A DNA stretch of 57,837 nt from Desulfobacterales bacterium (GTDB lineage Bacteria; Desulfobacterota; Desulfobacteria; Desulfobacterales; JAUYIZ01). Under the pieces are notes generated by a model that saw only the letters and a program-made list of their open reading frames with translations, did no database searches and was not told the DNA's origin. Both the position numbers and the translations under genes were made by a program. This document shows, one piece after another, positions 41,735 to 50,784 of the stretch; position 1 is the first letter of the stretch; every line of letters starts with the position of its first letter. The DNA is taken from the NCBI GenBank assembly GCA_030688615.1, contig JAUYIZ010000204.1, positions 1 to 57,837 of the forward strand, given 5' to 3'.

Positions 41735-43564
41735 TTACTCTTCTAAATCCACCAGATCCAGCTGGACGGAAAACTTTTTTAAAAACAGGCCGCGGGTTTT
41801 GCAGAACAGCTTGAGCGCATCAAACCTCGCCGAATCCTTCTGATGGAAAGATATCAGAAGCCCGTTGACCTTCTGCCGGTCCACCACCCGGTCAAGGTCG
41901 CCGAACGTCCCGAATACCGGATACCCCTGGAGTTTTTTCCCGACCTTTAATGAATCGTCGTCAATGAATCCGACCGGCCTGACGTAAAGTCCGGCGTTAT
42001 TTAATATTTCCCGCAACAGTATTTCCCCCCCGCGGCCCGCGCCGTAAATCAGAACGGTATCCCCTGAAAGCGCTTTTCTTTTCATCGCGTCCGCAAAGAA
42101 CCGGCAAGAGCCCCGGGTGACAAAAAGCATGCCGGTGGTCAGGAACCAGTCGATTAAAAAAACTCCCTTGGAAAAGTTTTCGAACCGGAATATCACCGTG
42201 ACCGACACGACCGCCAGCAAGGTGGCCAGCACGGAAGCCTTTAAATGTACGAAAACATCATTGATCCCCATGAATCCCCATATCCCGCGGTAAACCCCCA
42301 TAATAAAAAATGACAACAACTTACAGACGATTACCGCCGGCAGGGACCGGAGGAATACCTTGAAATAAAAGGAAAAGGCAGCCGAATCAAACCGGATGCG
42401 ATAGGAAAGATAGTAAACAAACGCAATCAGGCAGAAATCGAGCATAACCAGGAACAACTGCCGTTTATAGGTCAATTCAACCAGGATCGGCGTATAGGAA
42501 CGGCCCCGCAGCAAAGAGAATTCCTTTTCCGGATAAACCCGGATCTGCGCCAGATAGACGCCCATCAGGAGTATGGACAGCGTCATGGGAATAATCACGA
42601 CCGGCGAGGTGAACGCATCGCTGCGGCTGACAAAAAGAGCGGAAATTCCGGCGATGGCCCCGATGCCGTATAAAAACATCACGGATCCCTTTTCCGTAAG
42701 CCCCATGAGCACCAGCCGGTGGGACGTGTGATCCTTGCCGCCGACCGAGGCCTTGCGACCGCTCAGGAGTCGAATGGAGGTCACCATGACCGTATCGAAA
42801 ACCGGGACCATCAGTATCATTACCGGGACCACATAAGCGGCCAGCCTGCTGGGCGAAACATCCCCGGCATACAGGAGGCCTAACAGGGCAAGTGAAAACC
42901 CGATGGGAAGGCTGCCGGAATCTCCCATAAAAATTGAAGCCGGATGGTAGTTGTAGACAAGAAATGCGCCCAGGGCGCCGGCCATGATCACGGCGACCGA
43001 AAAAGCATCGGGAGATTTGCCCAGAAACAAAAGCGCCAGGTAGCCGGTTGCGATCAACGCCACACCCGCGCACAATCCATCCATATTGTCAATCAGGTTA
43101 AAGGCGTTGGTGATGCCGATGATCCAGAAAATCGTCAGCACCGTGTCAGCCGTTAAAGACGATGACCATCTGAGCCGGAACCCCAGAAAGGTTACCAGGG
43201 AAGCAATCAGAATCTGCCCTAACAGTTTGGTGTGCGGCTTGATATGGATAAAATCGTCCAGCAACCCGAGAAAAAAATTAAGGGTGACCCCGATAAATAC
43301 AACCCCGCCGATGGACGGCAGCCGGAAGATATCTGAAGGGTGGCCGATCTGGCGGAATATTTGGGAGAAATCCGATATCCATAAAAGGGGGATCGCAATG
43401 CTTAAATAAATGGCTGTGCCCCCCATCAGTGCGGTAGGCTTTTTATGCCACCGTTCTTTTGTCGGATAGGCGATCCAGCCTCTCTGCCGGGCTACATGCC
43501 TTGCGATCGGTGTCAAAATGAGGCATAAAAAGAATGATAGGGGTAGAACGGTATATGACATCAT
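41735..43564 (-). CDS. Fusion of WecA/MraY-type phosphoglycosyltransferase with CapD/PglF-type N-terminal domain
   Basis: The 609-residue protein joins two units. Residues 1-350 are a GT4 phosphoglycosyltransferase with about ten spans and the motifs HKKPTALMGG, NLIDNMDGLCAGVA, FMGDSGSLPIGF and DHTSHRLVLMG; it would make undecaprenyl-PP-sugar. Residues ~365-609 begin with four spans (LDFCLIAFVYYLSYRIRFD) and a nucleotide-binding-like region TVLIYGAGRGGEILLREI ... GFIDDD, as at the N-terminus of CapD/PglF/FlaA1 sugar dehydratases. The catalytic SDR part of CapD is missing. A regulatory or scaffold role for the tail is possible. It presumably starts the synthesis of a surface glycan. Confidence 0.85.
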   Translation of the reverse strand: MMSYTVLPLSFFLCLILTPIARHVARQRGWIAYPTKERWHKKPTALMGGTAIYLSIAIPLLWISDFSQIFRQIGHPSDIFRLPSIGGVVFIGVTLNFFLGLLDDFIHIKPHTKLLGQILIASLVTFLGFRLRWSSSLTADTVLTIFWIIGITNAFNLIDNMDGLCAGVALIATGYLALLFLGKSPDAFSVAVIMAGALGAFLVYNYHPASIFMGDSGSLPIGFSLALLGLLYAGDVSPSRLAAYVVPVMILMVPVFDTVMVTSIRLLSGRKASVGGKDHTSHRLVLMGLTEKGSVMFLYGIGAIAGISALFVSRSDAFTSPVVIIPMTLSILLMGVYLAQIRVYPEKEFSLLRGRSYTPILVELTYKRQLFLVMLDFCLIAFVYYLSYRIRFDSAAFSFYFKVFLRSLPAVIVCKLLSFFIMGVYRGIWGFMGINDVFVHLKASVLATLLAVVSVTVIFRFENFSKGVFLIDWFLTTGMLFVTRGSCRFFADAMKRKALSGDTVLIYGAGRGGEILLREILNNAGLYVRPVGFIDDDSLKVGKKLQGYPVFGTFGDLDRVVDRQKVNGLLISFHQKDSARFDALKLFCKTRGLFLKKFSVQLDLVDLEE

Positions 43565-43662
43565 CAGATAGGTATTTTTTCTTTCCCATGTAACCTTTGA
43601 TGCAACGCCGAAGGCGGTCTAAAAGACAAGCAACGATGGGGGATTTATTGTTGCCGAGGCCC

Positions 43663-44706
43663 TTAACCCCATTCAACCCGGGCGGCCCCTTCTTTTCTTT
43701 CAATCACCTCGCCGATGACAAAAGCTTTCTCATTCATGCCGGTTAGGCGCTCCAGAAATTCCTGGGCGATGGTTTCCGGCACTACGGCGATGAGTCCGAT
43801 GCCGTTATTGAAGGTTCGCATCATTTCCGGTTCGGAAACACTGCCTGCTTGCTGAAGAAAAGTAAAAATGGGGGGAATCTCCCAGCTTCCTTTATAAATC
43901 AACCCGCTGCACGCCTGGGGCAGGATGCGGGGAAGATTGTCTACGATCCCTCCGCCGGTGACATGAACCAGTCCGAGGATGGGAAGTTCCCGCAGAAACC
44001 CTTGAATGGCTTCGGAATAGATGCGTGTGGGGACCAGCAGTTCTTCTCCGATGGTCCTGCCGAGTTCCGGGACATAACTGTCTATCTTCAGTTGCAGCAG
44101 ATCAAAACAAATCTTGCGGACCAGGGAATACCCGTTGCTGTGAAGTCCGTCGGATGAAATTCCGATCAGTTTATTGCCGACCTGGATTTCCGAGCCGTCA
44201 ATAATTTTATCATTATCGACGATGCCGACCACAAACCCCGCCAGATCATATTCATTTTCCTGGTACATCCCGGGCATTTCAGCAGTTTCGCCGCCGATCA
44301 GCGCACATTTGGCCTGCCTGCAGCCCTCACCGATGCCCTTTAAAACGGAAGTGGCAATCTCCGTGTTCAGGACGCCCATTGCAAGGTAGTCCAGGAAAAA
44401 AAGGGGTTTTGCCCCCTGAACCGCGATATCGTTTATACACATGGCCACCAGATCGATGCCGACCGTATCGTGTTTGTTGGACATAAAGGCAATTTTGAGC
44501 TTGGTTCCCACGCCATCGGTAGAACTGACCAGGACCGGCCTTTCGATATTGGCCACGTTGAGCGAAAAAAGGCCGCCGAACCCCCCGATTTCACCCATCA
44601 TGCCGGGCGTGCGGGTTTTCTTGGCGATCTCCTTGATAGTATTGATAAAGTTGTTGGTCTTTTCGATGTCAACTCCGGCATCGGCGTAGGTAAGCGGCAC
44701 GGTCAT
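43663..44706 (-). CDS. purM: Phosphoribosylformylglycinamidine cyclo-ligase
   Basis: The 347-residue enzyme has the AIR-synthase signatures STDGVGTKLKIAF, GIDLVAMCINDIAVQGAKPLFFLDY, GGETAEMPGMY and ISSDGLHSNGYSLVRK. It performs the fifth step of purine synthesis, ATP-dependent closure to AIR. ATG 44706 follows AAGGAG at 6 bp. It is transcribed away from the aminotransferase gene, with a 189-bp divergent promoter region between them. Confidence 0.95.
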   Translation of the reverse strand: MTVPLTYADAGVDIEKTNNFINTIKEIAKKTRTPGMMGEIGGFGGLFSLNVANIERPVLVSSTDGVGTKLKIAFMSNKHDTVGIDLVAMCINDIAVQGAKPLFFLDYLAMGVLNTEIATSVLKGIGEGCRQAKCALIGGETAEMPGMYQENEYDLAGFVVGIVDNDKIIDGSEIQVGNKLIGISSDGLHSNGYSLVRKICFDLLQLKIDSYVPELGRTIGEELLVPTRIYSEAIQGFLRELPILGLVHVTGGGIVDNLPRILPQACSGLIYKGSWEIPPIFTFLQQAGSVSEPEMMRTFNNGIGLIAVVPETIAQEFLERLTGMNEKAFVIGEVIERKEGAARVEWG

Positions 44707-44819
44707 TGATGACTCCTTGAATCATTTAAAAGTGAAACAGCTAACATAAAGCTGCTGGAACCGATAGCGATTTATTTGGAAAATACACCGATTTAAGGTA
44801 AGAAGTCAAAACAAATTTT

Positions 44820-44846
44820 TTGACATCACCTGCTTCTTATTATAAA
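44820..44846 (+). promoter_or_regulatory. Possible sigma-70 promoter for the aminotransferase-hom-thrH unit
   Basis: TTGACA at 44820-44825 is followed after 15 bp by TATAAA (44841-44846). Spacing is short of the ideal 17, so confidence is low. It is about 50 bp before the aminotransferase ATG. Confidence 0.4.
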
Positions 44847-44895
44847 GAACAAAAAATACTAATTTTTCAAATTCATCCTATTTCGAGGTTTGTTT

Positions 44896-46062
44896 ATGGC
44901 AAAATTTGCAAGATTGGACCGGCTGCCGCCCTATGTATTTGCAACGGTCAACGAAATAAAAATGAACGCCCGGCGCACAGGCCATGACATTGTCGACCTG
45001 GGGATGGGCAACCCGGATCTGGGCACGCCCCCCCACATCGTTGACAAACTCATCGAGGCGGTCCAGAAACCCCATAACCACAGGTACAGCGCCTCCATGG
45101 GGATAAAAAAACTCAGAATGGCCATCGCCAGCTGGTATAAACGCAGATTTGATGTGGATATCGACCCTGAGGAAGAAGCCATTGCCACCATAGGGGTTAA
45201 GGAAGGCTTGTCCCATTTGATACTGGTGACCATACGGCCCGGTGACGTCGTCCTGACGCCCAATCCCACCTATCCGATTCATCCTTATTCGGCCATCATT
45301 GCCGGTGGAGATGTCCGTGGCATCCCCCTCGGACCGGATTCTGATTTTTTCGAAAACCTCATCAATGCCACCAAACAGACCTGGCCACGGCCCAAGCTGT
45401 TAATAATCTGCTACCCTCACAACCCGACGACCGAAGTGGTTGAGCTGGATTTTTTTGAAAAAATCGTCGCTTACGCCAAAGAGCACGGTATTATGGTCGT
45501 CCATGATTTTGCCTATGCCGACCTGGTATTCGATGGTTACAAAGCGCCCAGTTTTTTACAGGCCAAAGGGGCCAAGGACGTGGGCGTGGAGTTTTTTTCC
45601 CTGTCAAAAAGTTATAACATGCCGGGCTGGCGGGTCGGTTTCTGCGTGGGAAATCCGGAAATCATCGCCGCCTTGCGTCGCATTAAAAGCTATCTGGATT
45701 ACGGTATCTTTCAGCCCATTCAAATTGCTTCCATCATCGCATTGAACGGAAAGCAGAAATGTGTGGAAGAAATCCGGGAGACTTACAGGGAGAGACGGGA
45801 TGCGCTCATATCCGGTTTAAACCGGGTCGGCTGGGACATCAAGAGCCCGAAAGGGACCATGTTCGTATGGGCAAAAATCCCGGATCAGCACCGTAAGATG
45901 GGGTCGGTTGAATTTTCCAAGTTCCTGATTCACGAAGCCCAGGTCGCCGTTTCACCGGGGCTGGGCTTCGGGGAATACGGGGATGATTATGTCCGTTTCG
46001 CGCTGATCGAGAATAAAATGCGCATCAGCCAGGCCGTCAGGGGAATCCGCAAGATCATGTAG
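44896..46062 (+). CDS. Class I/II aminotransferase, AlaC-like (alanine or related)
   Basis: The 388-residue protein begins [22 protein letters not shown] and has [22 protein letters not shown], typical of AlaC-type transaminases. The PLP lysine lies in [17 protein letters not shown] near residue 235. In anaerobes without separate enzymes, close relatives act as alanine or LL-diaminopimelate aminotransferases. ATG 44896 with GAGG upstream is preferred over TTG 44890. Hom and ThrH genes follow in the same direction, so an amino-acid-synthesis unit of the aspartate/alanine families is likely. Confidence 0.85.
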   Translation: MAKFARLDRLPPYVFATVNEIKMNARRTGHDIVDLGMGNPDLGTPPHIVDKLIEAVQKPHNHRYSASMGIKKLRMAIASWYKRRFDVDIDPEEEAIATIGVKEGLSHLILVTIRPGDVVLTPNPTYPIHPYSAIIAGGDVRGIPLGPDSDFFENLINATKQTWPRPKLLIICYPHNPTTEVVELDFFEKIVAYAKEHGIMVVHDFAYADLVFDGYKAPSFLQAKGAKDVGVEFFSLSKSYNMPGWRVGFCVGNPEIIAALRRIKSYLDYGIFQPIQIASIIALNGKQKCVEEIRETYRERRDALISGLNRVGWDIKSPKGTMFVWAKIPDQHRKMGSVEFSKFLIHEAQVAVSPGLGFGEYGDDYVRFALIENKMRISQAVRGIRKIM

Positions 46063-46120
46063 CGCCCCGACGGTGTCCTCGGTCGTGACCGGATTGAAGA
46101 CTACAAACAGGAAAGGGTTT

Positions 46121-47437
46121 ATGAGGAAGATTCATCTCGGACTGCTCGGCTATGGTACCGTTGGGACCGGAGTCGTAAAAATACTGCTTGAAAACAAAGA
46201 CCTGATCGTTTCCCGGGTCGGCGCGGAACTTGTTTTAAAACATGTGGCCGACATCGACGTCCGGAGGGACCGGGGGATTCAATTAAGCGCCGGCGTCCTG
46301 GTGACCGACGCGCAAAAGGTGGTGGATGATCCGGACATCGATATCGTCATCGAAATGATCGGCGGCACCGGCATTGCCAAGGAGCTGGTGCTGCGCGCTA
46401 TCGGGAAGGGAAAACAGCTTGTTACCGCAAACAAGGCCCTGCTTGCGATCCATGGCAATTCGATATTCAAGGCTGCTGCCGAAAAAGGCGTTGAACTGGC
46501 CTATGAAGCCAGCGTCGGCGGCTGCATTCCGATCATCAAATCGCTGCGGGAATCGCTGGTGGCCAATCATGTCACCTCCATGACCGGCATTTTAAACGGC
46601 ACCTGCAATTACATTTTATCCCAAATTTCAGACGAAAAAAGCACATTTGAAACGGCCCTGTCAGAAGCCCAGCAAAATGGAATCGCCGAAGCGGATCCGA
46701 CCCTGGATGTGGAAGGGATCGATACGGCCCATAAACTGGCTATACTGACGGCCCTGTCCAACGGGATGGAGATTAATTTCAAGGATATCTATATCGAGGG
46801 GATCTCGAAGATCACCCCCCTGGATATCGAATTTGCCGCACAGTTCGGATACCGGATCAAACTCCTGGCCATCGGCAAAAACAGAAACAATTCCATCGAG
46901 GCAAGGGTGCATCCGACCATGATCCCCTTTAATCATCTGCTTTCGAACATCAACGGCACCTTAAATGCGATCGCCCTGACCGGTGACGCGGTGGGGGATA
47001 TACTGCTCTGCGGCCATGGCGCCGGGATGATGCCCACTGCCAGCGCGGTGGTCGGCGACATTGTGGACCTGGCCCGAAACCTGTTATGCGGCGGCGGCCG
47101 GCGGGTTCCGCTGCTCTCATACCAGATGGAAAATCTGCGGAACCTTCCGATTCTGCCTATCGATGATATTTTTACACATTATTATCTGCGGTTCTCGGCC
47201 CTTGACCGGCCCCTGGTTTTATCCAGGATATCTGGCATTCTCGGCAACCATCATATCAGCATCAAGTCTGTTCAGCAGAAAGGGCGTAAAACAAACGGCA
47301 CCGTCCCGCTGGTCATGCTCACCCACCGGGCAAAAGAAGCCGATGTTAAGAATGCGTTGGCCGAGATTAACTGTCTGGATGTCGTCGGGGATCATCCGGT
47401 TCTGATTCGAATCGAGGATGAAAATAATCAGGATTGA
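46121..47437 (+). CDS. hom: Homoserine dehydrogenase with C-terminal ACT domain
   Basis: The 438-residue enzyme has an N-terminal NAD(P) fold GLLGYGTVGTGVVKIL. The catalytic core carries TANKALLAIHG, YEASVGGCIPIIKSLRESL and GILNGTCNYILSQ, and the conserved IAEADPTLDVEGIDTAHKLAIL. A C-terminal ACT domain at about 360-430 (YYLRFSALDRPLVLSRISGIL) suggests feedback control by threonine. ATG 46121 is preceded by AGGAAAGG; the longer frame to 46073 is not supported by family length. It makes homoserine for threonine and methionine. Confidence 0.93.
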   Translation: MRKIHLGLLGYGTVGTGVVKILLENKDLIVSRVGAELVLKHVADIDVRRDRGIQLSAGVLVTDAQKVVDDPDIDIVIEMIGGTGIAKELVLRAIGKGKQLVTANKALLAIHGNSIFKAAAEKGVELAYEASVGGCIPIIKSLRESLVANHVTSMTGILNGTCNYILSQISDEKSTFETALSEAQQNGIAEADPTLDVEGIDTAHKLAILTALSNGMEINFKDIYIEGISKITPLDIEFAAQFGYRIKLLAIGKNRNNSIEARVHPTMIPFNHLLSNINGTLNAIALTGDAVGDILLCGHGAGMMPTASAVVGDIVDLARNLLCGGGRRVPLLSYQMENLRNLPILPIDDIFTHYYLRFSALDRPLVLSRISGILGNHHISIKSVQQKGRKTNGTVPLVMLTHRAKEADVKNALAEINCLDVVGDHPVLIRIEDENNQD

Positions 47438-47462
47438 ATAAAACACTGGAAATGGGGAAGAT

Positions 47463-48074
47463 ATGTACATCGTCTGTTCGGATTTGGAGGGTATTTTATT
47501 TCCTGAAATATGGATCAACGTTGCTGAAAAAACCGGTATCGAAGAGCTCCGGCTGACCACCAGGGACACCTCCGATTATGACGTCCTCATGAAAAAACGC
47601 CTGGCCATTCTCCACGAAAACGGGCTCAAGATACAGGATATCAAGGAAGTCATTGCAACGATTTCCCCGATTGACGGGGCGCTGGAATTCCTTAACTGGC
47701 TCCGGGAAAATGTTCAGGTCGTCATTGTTTCCGATACCTTTGTTCAATTTGCCGGCCCCCTCATGAAACAACTGGGCTGGCCGACCATTTTCTGCCACTC
47801 CCTTTCCATCGGGCCGGGCGGCATGATCACCGGATACAACCTGCGTCAGGCGGACGGAAAACGCCGGGTGGTCCTGGCATTGAAAGGTCTCAACTATCAG
47901 ACCATTGCAGTCGGGGACTCATATAATGACATCCATATGCTCCAGGAAGCGGAAAAGGGAATTCTTTATAATCCGCCCCCGCAGGTGGTGAACGATTATC
48001 CTGAATTTTCCGTCACGCGCAGTTATGATGAACTGAAAGCATTGATCGGGGAAACGCTGACCCTTCTTCCCTGA
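47463..48074 (+). CDS. thrH: Bifunctional phosphoserine phosphatase / homoserine phosphotransferase ThrH
   Basis: The 203-residue HAD-family protein starts MYIVCSDLEGILFPEIW, the variant DxExx motif that distinguishes ThrH from ordinary SerB. IVSDTF gives motif II and AVGDSYNDIHML motif IV. ThrH dephosphorylates phosphoserine and can move the phosphate to homoserine, bypassing ThrB. Its place 25 bp after hom supports that second activity here. Complete length. Confidence 0.9.
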   Translation: MYIVCSDLEGILFPEIWINVAEKTGIEELRLTTRDTSDYDVLMKKRLAILHENGLKIQDIKEVIATISPIDGALEFLNWLRENVQVVIVSDTFVQFAGPLMKQLGWPTIFCHSLSIGPGGMITGYNLRQADGKRRVVLALKGLNYQTIAVGDSYNDIHMLQEAEKGILYNPPPQVVNDYPEFSVTRSYDELKALIGETLTLLP

Positions 48075-48089
48075 AAGTATTGGAGCGAT

Positions 48090-49061
48090 ATGTATCCCGA
48101 TATTGCCAGTTTTGACAGATGCAGCATCCTGGTGGTGGGCGATTTGATGATCGATGAGTATGTGCGCGGAGACGTGGAACGTATATCGCCGGAAGCTCCG
48201 GTGCAGATTGTCTCGGTAATAGATGATTATTATACGCTGGGGGGCGCCGGCAATGTCGTCAACAACCTGGTTGCCCTCGGTGCGAAGGTGTCCGTGGCAG
48301 GGGTGGCCGGCAAGGGAAACGACGGCAAACGCCTGCTCAAACTTTTTCACCAGCTGGGTGTCAACACAGATGCCATAATCCAGGAATCGGGCCGGCCCAC
48401 CACCATAAAAACGAGGATCATCGCCGCAAATCAACATGTACTGCGCATCGACAGGGAAACCAGAAAGGAAATTTCAGACCGTACCCGGGAAATGATTTTA
48501 CAGTTTCTGCAAGTTAAAATCCCGGAAGCGGATGTCGTCTTAATTTCCGATTATGGTAAAGGGCTTATTTCAGGCATACTGCTCTCCAAGGTGACGCAAC
48601 TGGCCAGGGCGTCCGGTAAAATAACGATTGCCGACCCCAAGGGCCTTAATTTTTCCAAATACACAGGGGTCACCCTGCTGACTCCCAACAAAAAAGAAGC
48701 GGCGCTGGCCTGCGGCATGGAAATTGTCGACGAATTATCCCTGAACAAGGCCGGGGAAAAAATTCTCAACGCCGTTCCCCTGAATCATCTGCTGATCACC
48801 TGCGGCCAGGACGGCATGGTGTATTTTAAGAAAAACGCAAAACCTTATAAAATCAAGGCCCAAGCCCGTCAGGTTTTCGACGTGTCCGGCGCCGGCGACA
48901 CGGTACTTGCCGTCCTGGCATTGGCCGTGGCCTCCGGTGCGTCCTTTGAGGCCGGGGCCGAGCTTGCCAATACCGCCGCAGGCATCGTGGTTGGCAAAGT
49001 CGGCACCGCAACCGTTTCAAAGGATGAACTTACTTGCGCGCTGGGGCTTGTGCAAAAATAA
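48090..49061 (+). CDS. D-glycero-beta-D-manno-heptose-7-phosphate kinase (RfaE domain I)
   Basis: The 323-residue PfkB-family protein has ILVVGDLMIDEYVRGDVERISPEAPV at the N-terminus, GGAGNVVNNLVALGA, and the C-terminal GAGDTVLAVLALAVASGA with the catalytic Asp. That opening is characteristic of the HldE kinase domain in ADP-heptose synthesis for lipopolysaccharide core. The nucleotidyltransferase domain of HldE is absent, so it must be encoded separately. It is 15 bp after thrH. Confidence 0.9.
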   Translation: MYPDIASFDRCSILVVGDLMIDEYVRGDVERISPEAPVQIVSVIDDYYTLGGAGNVVNNLVALGAKVSVAGVAGKGNDGKRLLKLFHQLGVNTDAIIQESGRPTTIKTRIIAANQHVLRIDRETRKEISDRTREMILQFLQVKIPEADVVLISDYGKGLISGILLSKVTQLARASGKITIADPKGLNFSKYTGVTLLTPNKKEAALACGMEIVDELSLNKAGEKILNAVPLNHLLITCGQDGMVYFKKNAKPYKIKAQARQVFDVSGAGDTVLAVLALAVASGASFEAGAELANTAAGIVVGKVGTATVSKDELTCALGLVQK

Positions 49062-49150
49062 TCCGGCCGCGGCCCTCGCGTCAATGCCATTGCGGGACCT
49101 TTGAAAAATGTCAATTTTTGCACAGGTCTCTTTCTCGGGGGGCAAACCCT

Positions 49151-49486
49151 GTGTCCTTTATAGAAAAAACCCCCAAGGGTTTAGCTATCAGAATTTTTGT
49201 CCAGCCGAAATCTTCAAAGAATATGACGGCCGGAGTATCGGGCAATGCCATAAAAATCAAGTTGACCGCCCCGCCGGTAAATGATGCGGCCAACAGGATG
49301 TGCATCCACTACCTGGCAAAACAGCTGGGGGTGCCGAAATCCTCTCTCAAACTCGTTTCAGGCCGCACCGGCAGATCCAAGACCGTGCTTTTCCAAAACA
49401 CGGACAACGCGTTGTCTGACAATGAATGGAACCGGTTGAAACAAAAATTTGAGGACATCCTGCTGTTTTCCAAAAAAAGACCTTGA
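49151..49486 (+). CDS. DUF167 / YggU family protein
   Basis: The 111-residue protein reads VSFIEKTPKGLAIRIFVQPKSSKN with LTAPPVNDAANRMCIHYLAKQLGVPKSSLKLVSGRTGRSKTV, the invariant core of the small YggU/DUF167 family, whose role is unknown. GTG 49151 is the most probable start, with GGGGGG upstream. The frame continues upstream into the kinase gene without similarity. It precedes the initiator tRNA. Confidence 0.85.
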   Translation: MSFIEKTPKGLAIRIFVQPKSSKNMTAGVSGNAIKIKLTAPPVNDAANRMCIHYLAKQLGVPKSSLKLVSGRTGRSKTVLFQNTDNALSDNEWNRLKQKFEDILLFSKKRP

Positions 49487-49511
49487 CTTTCCCTTTGTTA
49501 AAGAGGATGAT
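49483..49511 (+). promoter_or_regulatory. Probable promoter of the initiator tRNA gene
   Basis: TTGACT (49483-49488), 17 bp, then GATGAT (49506-49511). The predicted start near 49518 is a few bases before the tRNA 5' end. It overlaps the last codon of the DUF167 gene. Confidence 0.5.
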
Positions 49512-49522
49512 GTTTTTCTTAT

Positions 49523-49599
<77 letters not shown>

Positions 49600-49610
49600 A
49601 AACAATATCA

Positions 49611-49640
49611 AGGGCTTAGGGTGATTTCTAAGCCCTTTTT
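49611..49640 (+). terminator. Terminator of the tRNA-fMet gene
   Basis: AGGGCTTAG (49611-49619) pairs with CTAAGCCCT (49628-49636), followed by TTTTT. Confidence 0.85.
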
Positions 49641-50784
49641 ATTTTCCCCCATTTTGACTTTCCAACCGCATTTCCAACCTAATGCCCAATTTTTGTCGCT
49701 TTGGACATAAGCCTCCATTCTCTGTTCTTGGCAGATTTTTTCTGGAATTTTACACAAATAAACCGGTCCCCATGACAGAAACCGGTTTTTTATTTCCCTT
49801 ATGGTTTACGGGCATGGACCAGGGTTATTCTTTCCGGCGCGCACGGCCTGCCCCCGTCCAGGCCGGCCGGTGTCCACTCTGGTTATGCCTTACCCCGAGA
49901 TCGTCGATCCTGCGGCCTCTGAGCGAAGCCTCGCCCATCTGAATGTCCCCCCCCGAAAAGCGCCGGCCGCCTTAGGGCACAGCCCTTTGTATCTTGATCG
50001 GCCTGATATTCAAAAAAACAGGTTTCAAGGTCAAACCGGCGGTGGGAATATAACAGAAAACACCGTGTCAATCGCCTGAGTGATACGTTGGAGAAACACA
50101 GAAAAAATGCCTCAAGATATTTTGGTTTTTTTTACCATAACACCAGACTTTCAGATGCGCCGGGTATGGTTGGATCACAATGCTTTTGAGAAAATTTGCC
50201 GTCGGTCAATTTCCATTACTTATCACCATCTGGCATTTTTCTGTGGTATTGGCAACCGATCTCAGGTTAAAAACACAGACCAATTACAGCCTCTCAGCTT
50301 CCGCCCGTCGATTATTGGCTCCAATAACCAAAAATGAATCTTGAGCCGAACCGGTAACCCACGTTCAAATTTCACTCAAAAGCCTCCTAATTCTGAAATC
50401 CTGATCGTCTCAATGCCGAATCGTAATCTCGATCGATACAGGATTTTGCTTGTAGTTTAAAGCCCGTTTTTTTGATATTGACTATTATCTTTTAATCATC
50501 TATCAACAATATTATTGGTTCTGAATCCAAAATAATCTTATTTTCTGATATTTGAATCGAACACTTTAGCGTGTCTAACCCAAGCTGTGGATGGACACTA
50601 ACTATTGGGATAAATCCGACGCAAGCTTTGGCGCATAATCAGATTCAGTCTTTTCAGGTTTGTATAGGTCTTACTCATCAGGCGCTTTTTTCGCCAACAT
50701 CAGGCTTGAAAAGAAACTTTTATTCTTTTATTTACCGTAGTCGTTGAAAAAGAAAATGTCCTAAAAACAGAGAAAGGGGGCAGT
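49641..50784. other. Gene-poor stretch after the tRNA
   Basis: About 1.1 kb with no gene I can support. Frames at 49682-50079 and 50080-50337 lack ribosome sites, family motifs or domain features. The 50400-50780 part is AT-rich. A second terminator-like hairpin occurs at 49759-49792. No integrase or copy of the tRNA 3' end was seen. Confidence 0.5.
49759..49792 (+). terminator. Terminator-like hairpin
   Basis: AAACCGGT (49760-49767) pairs with ACCGGTTT (49781-49788), followed by TTTATTT. It has no clear gene upstream apart from the tRNA; possibly a back-up terminator or the remnant end of a lost gene. Confidence 0.6.

Noticed and set aside
50080-50337. Possible small gene of 85 codons
   Set aside because: No ribosome site or recognisable features; it lies in an AT-rich gene-poor tract.
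49600-50784. Integrated element at the initiator tRNA
   Set aside because: No integrase, no second copy of the tRNA 3' end and no phage or plasmid genes were seen within the window.
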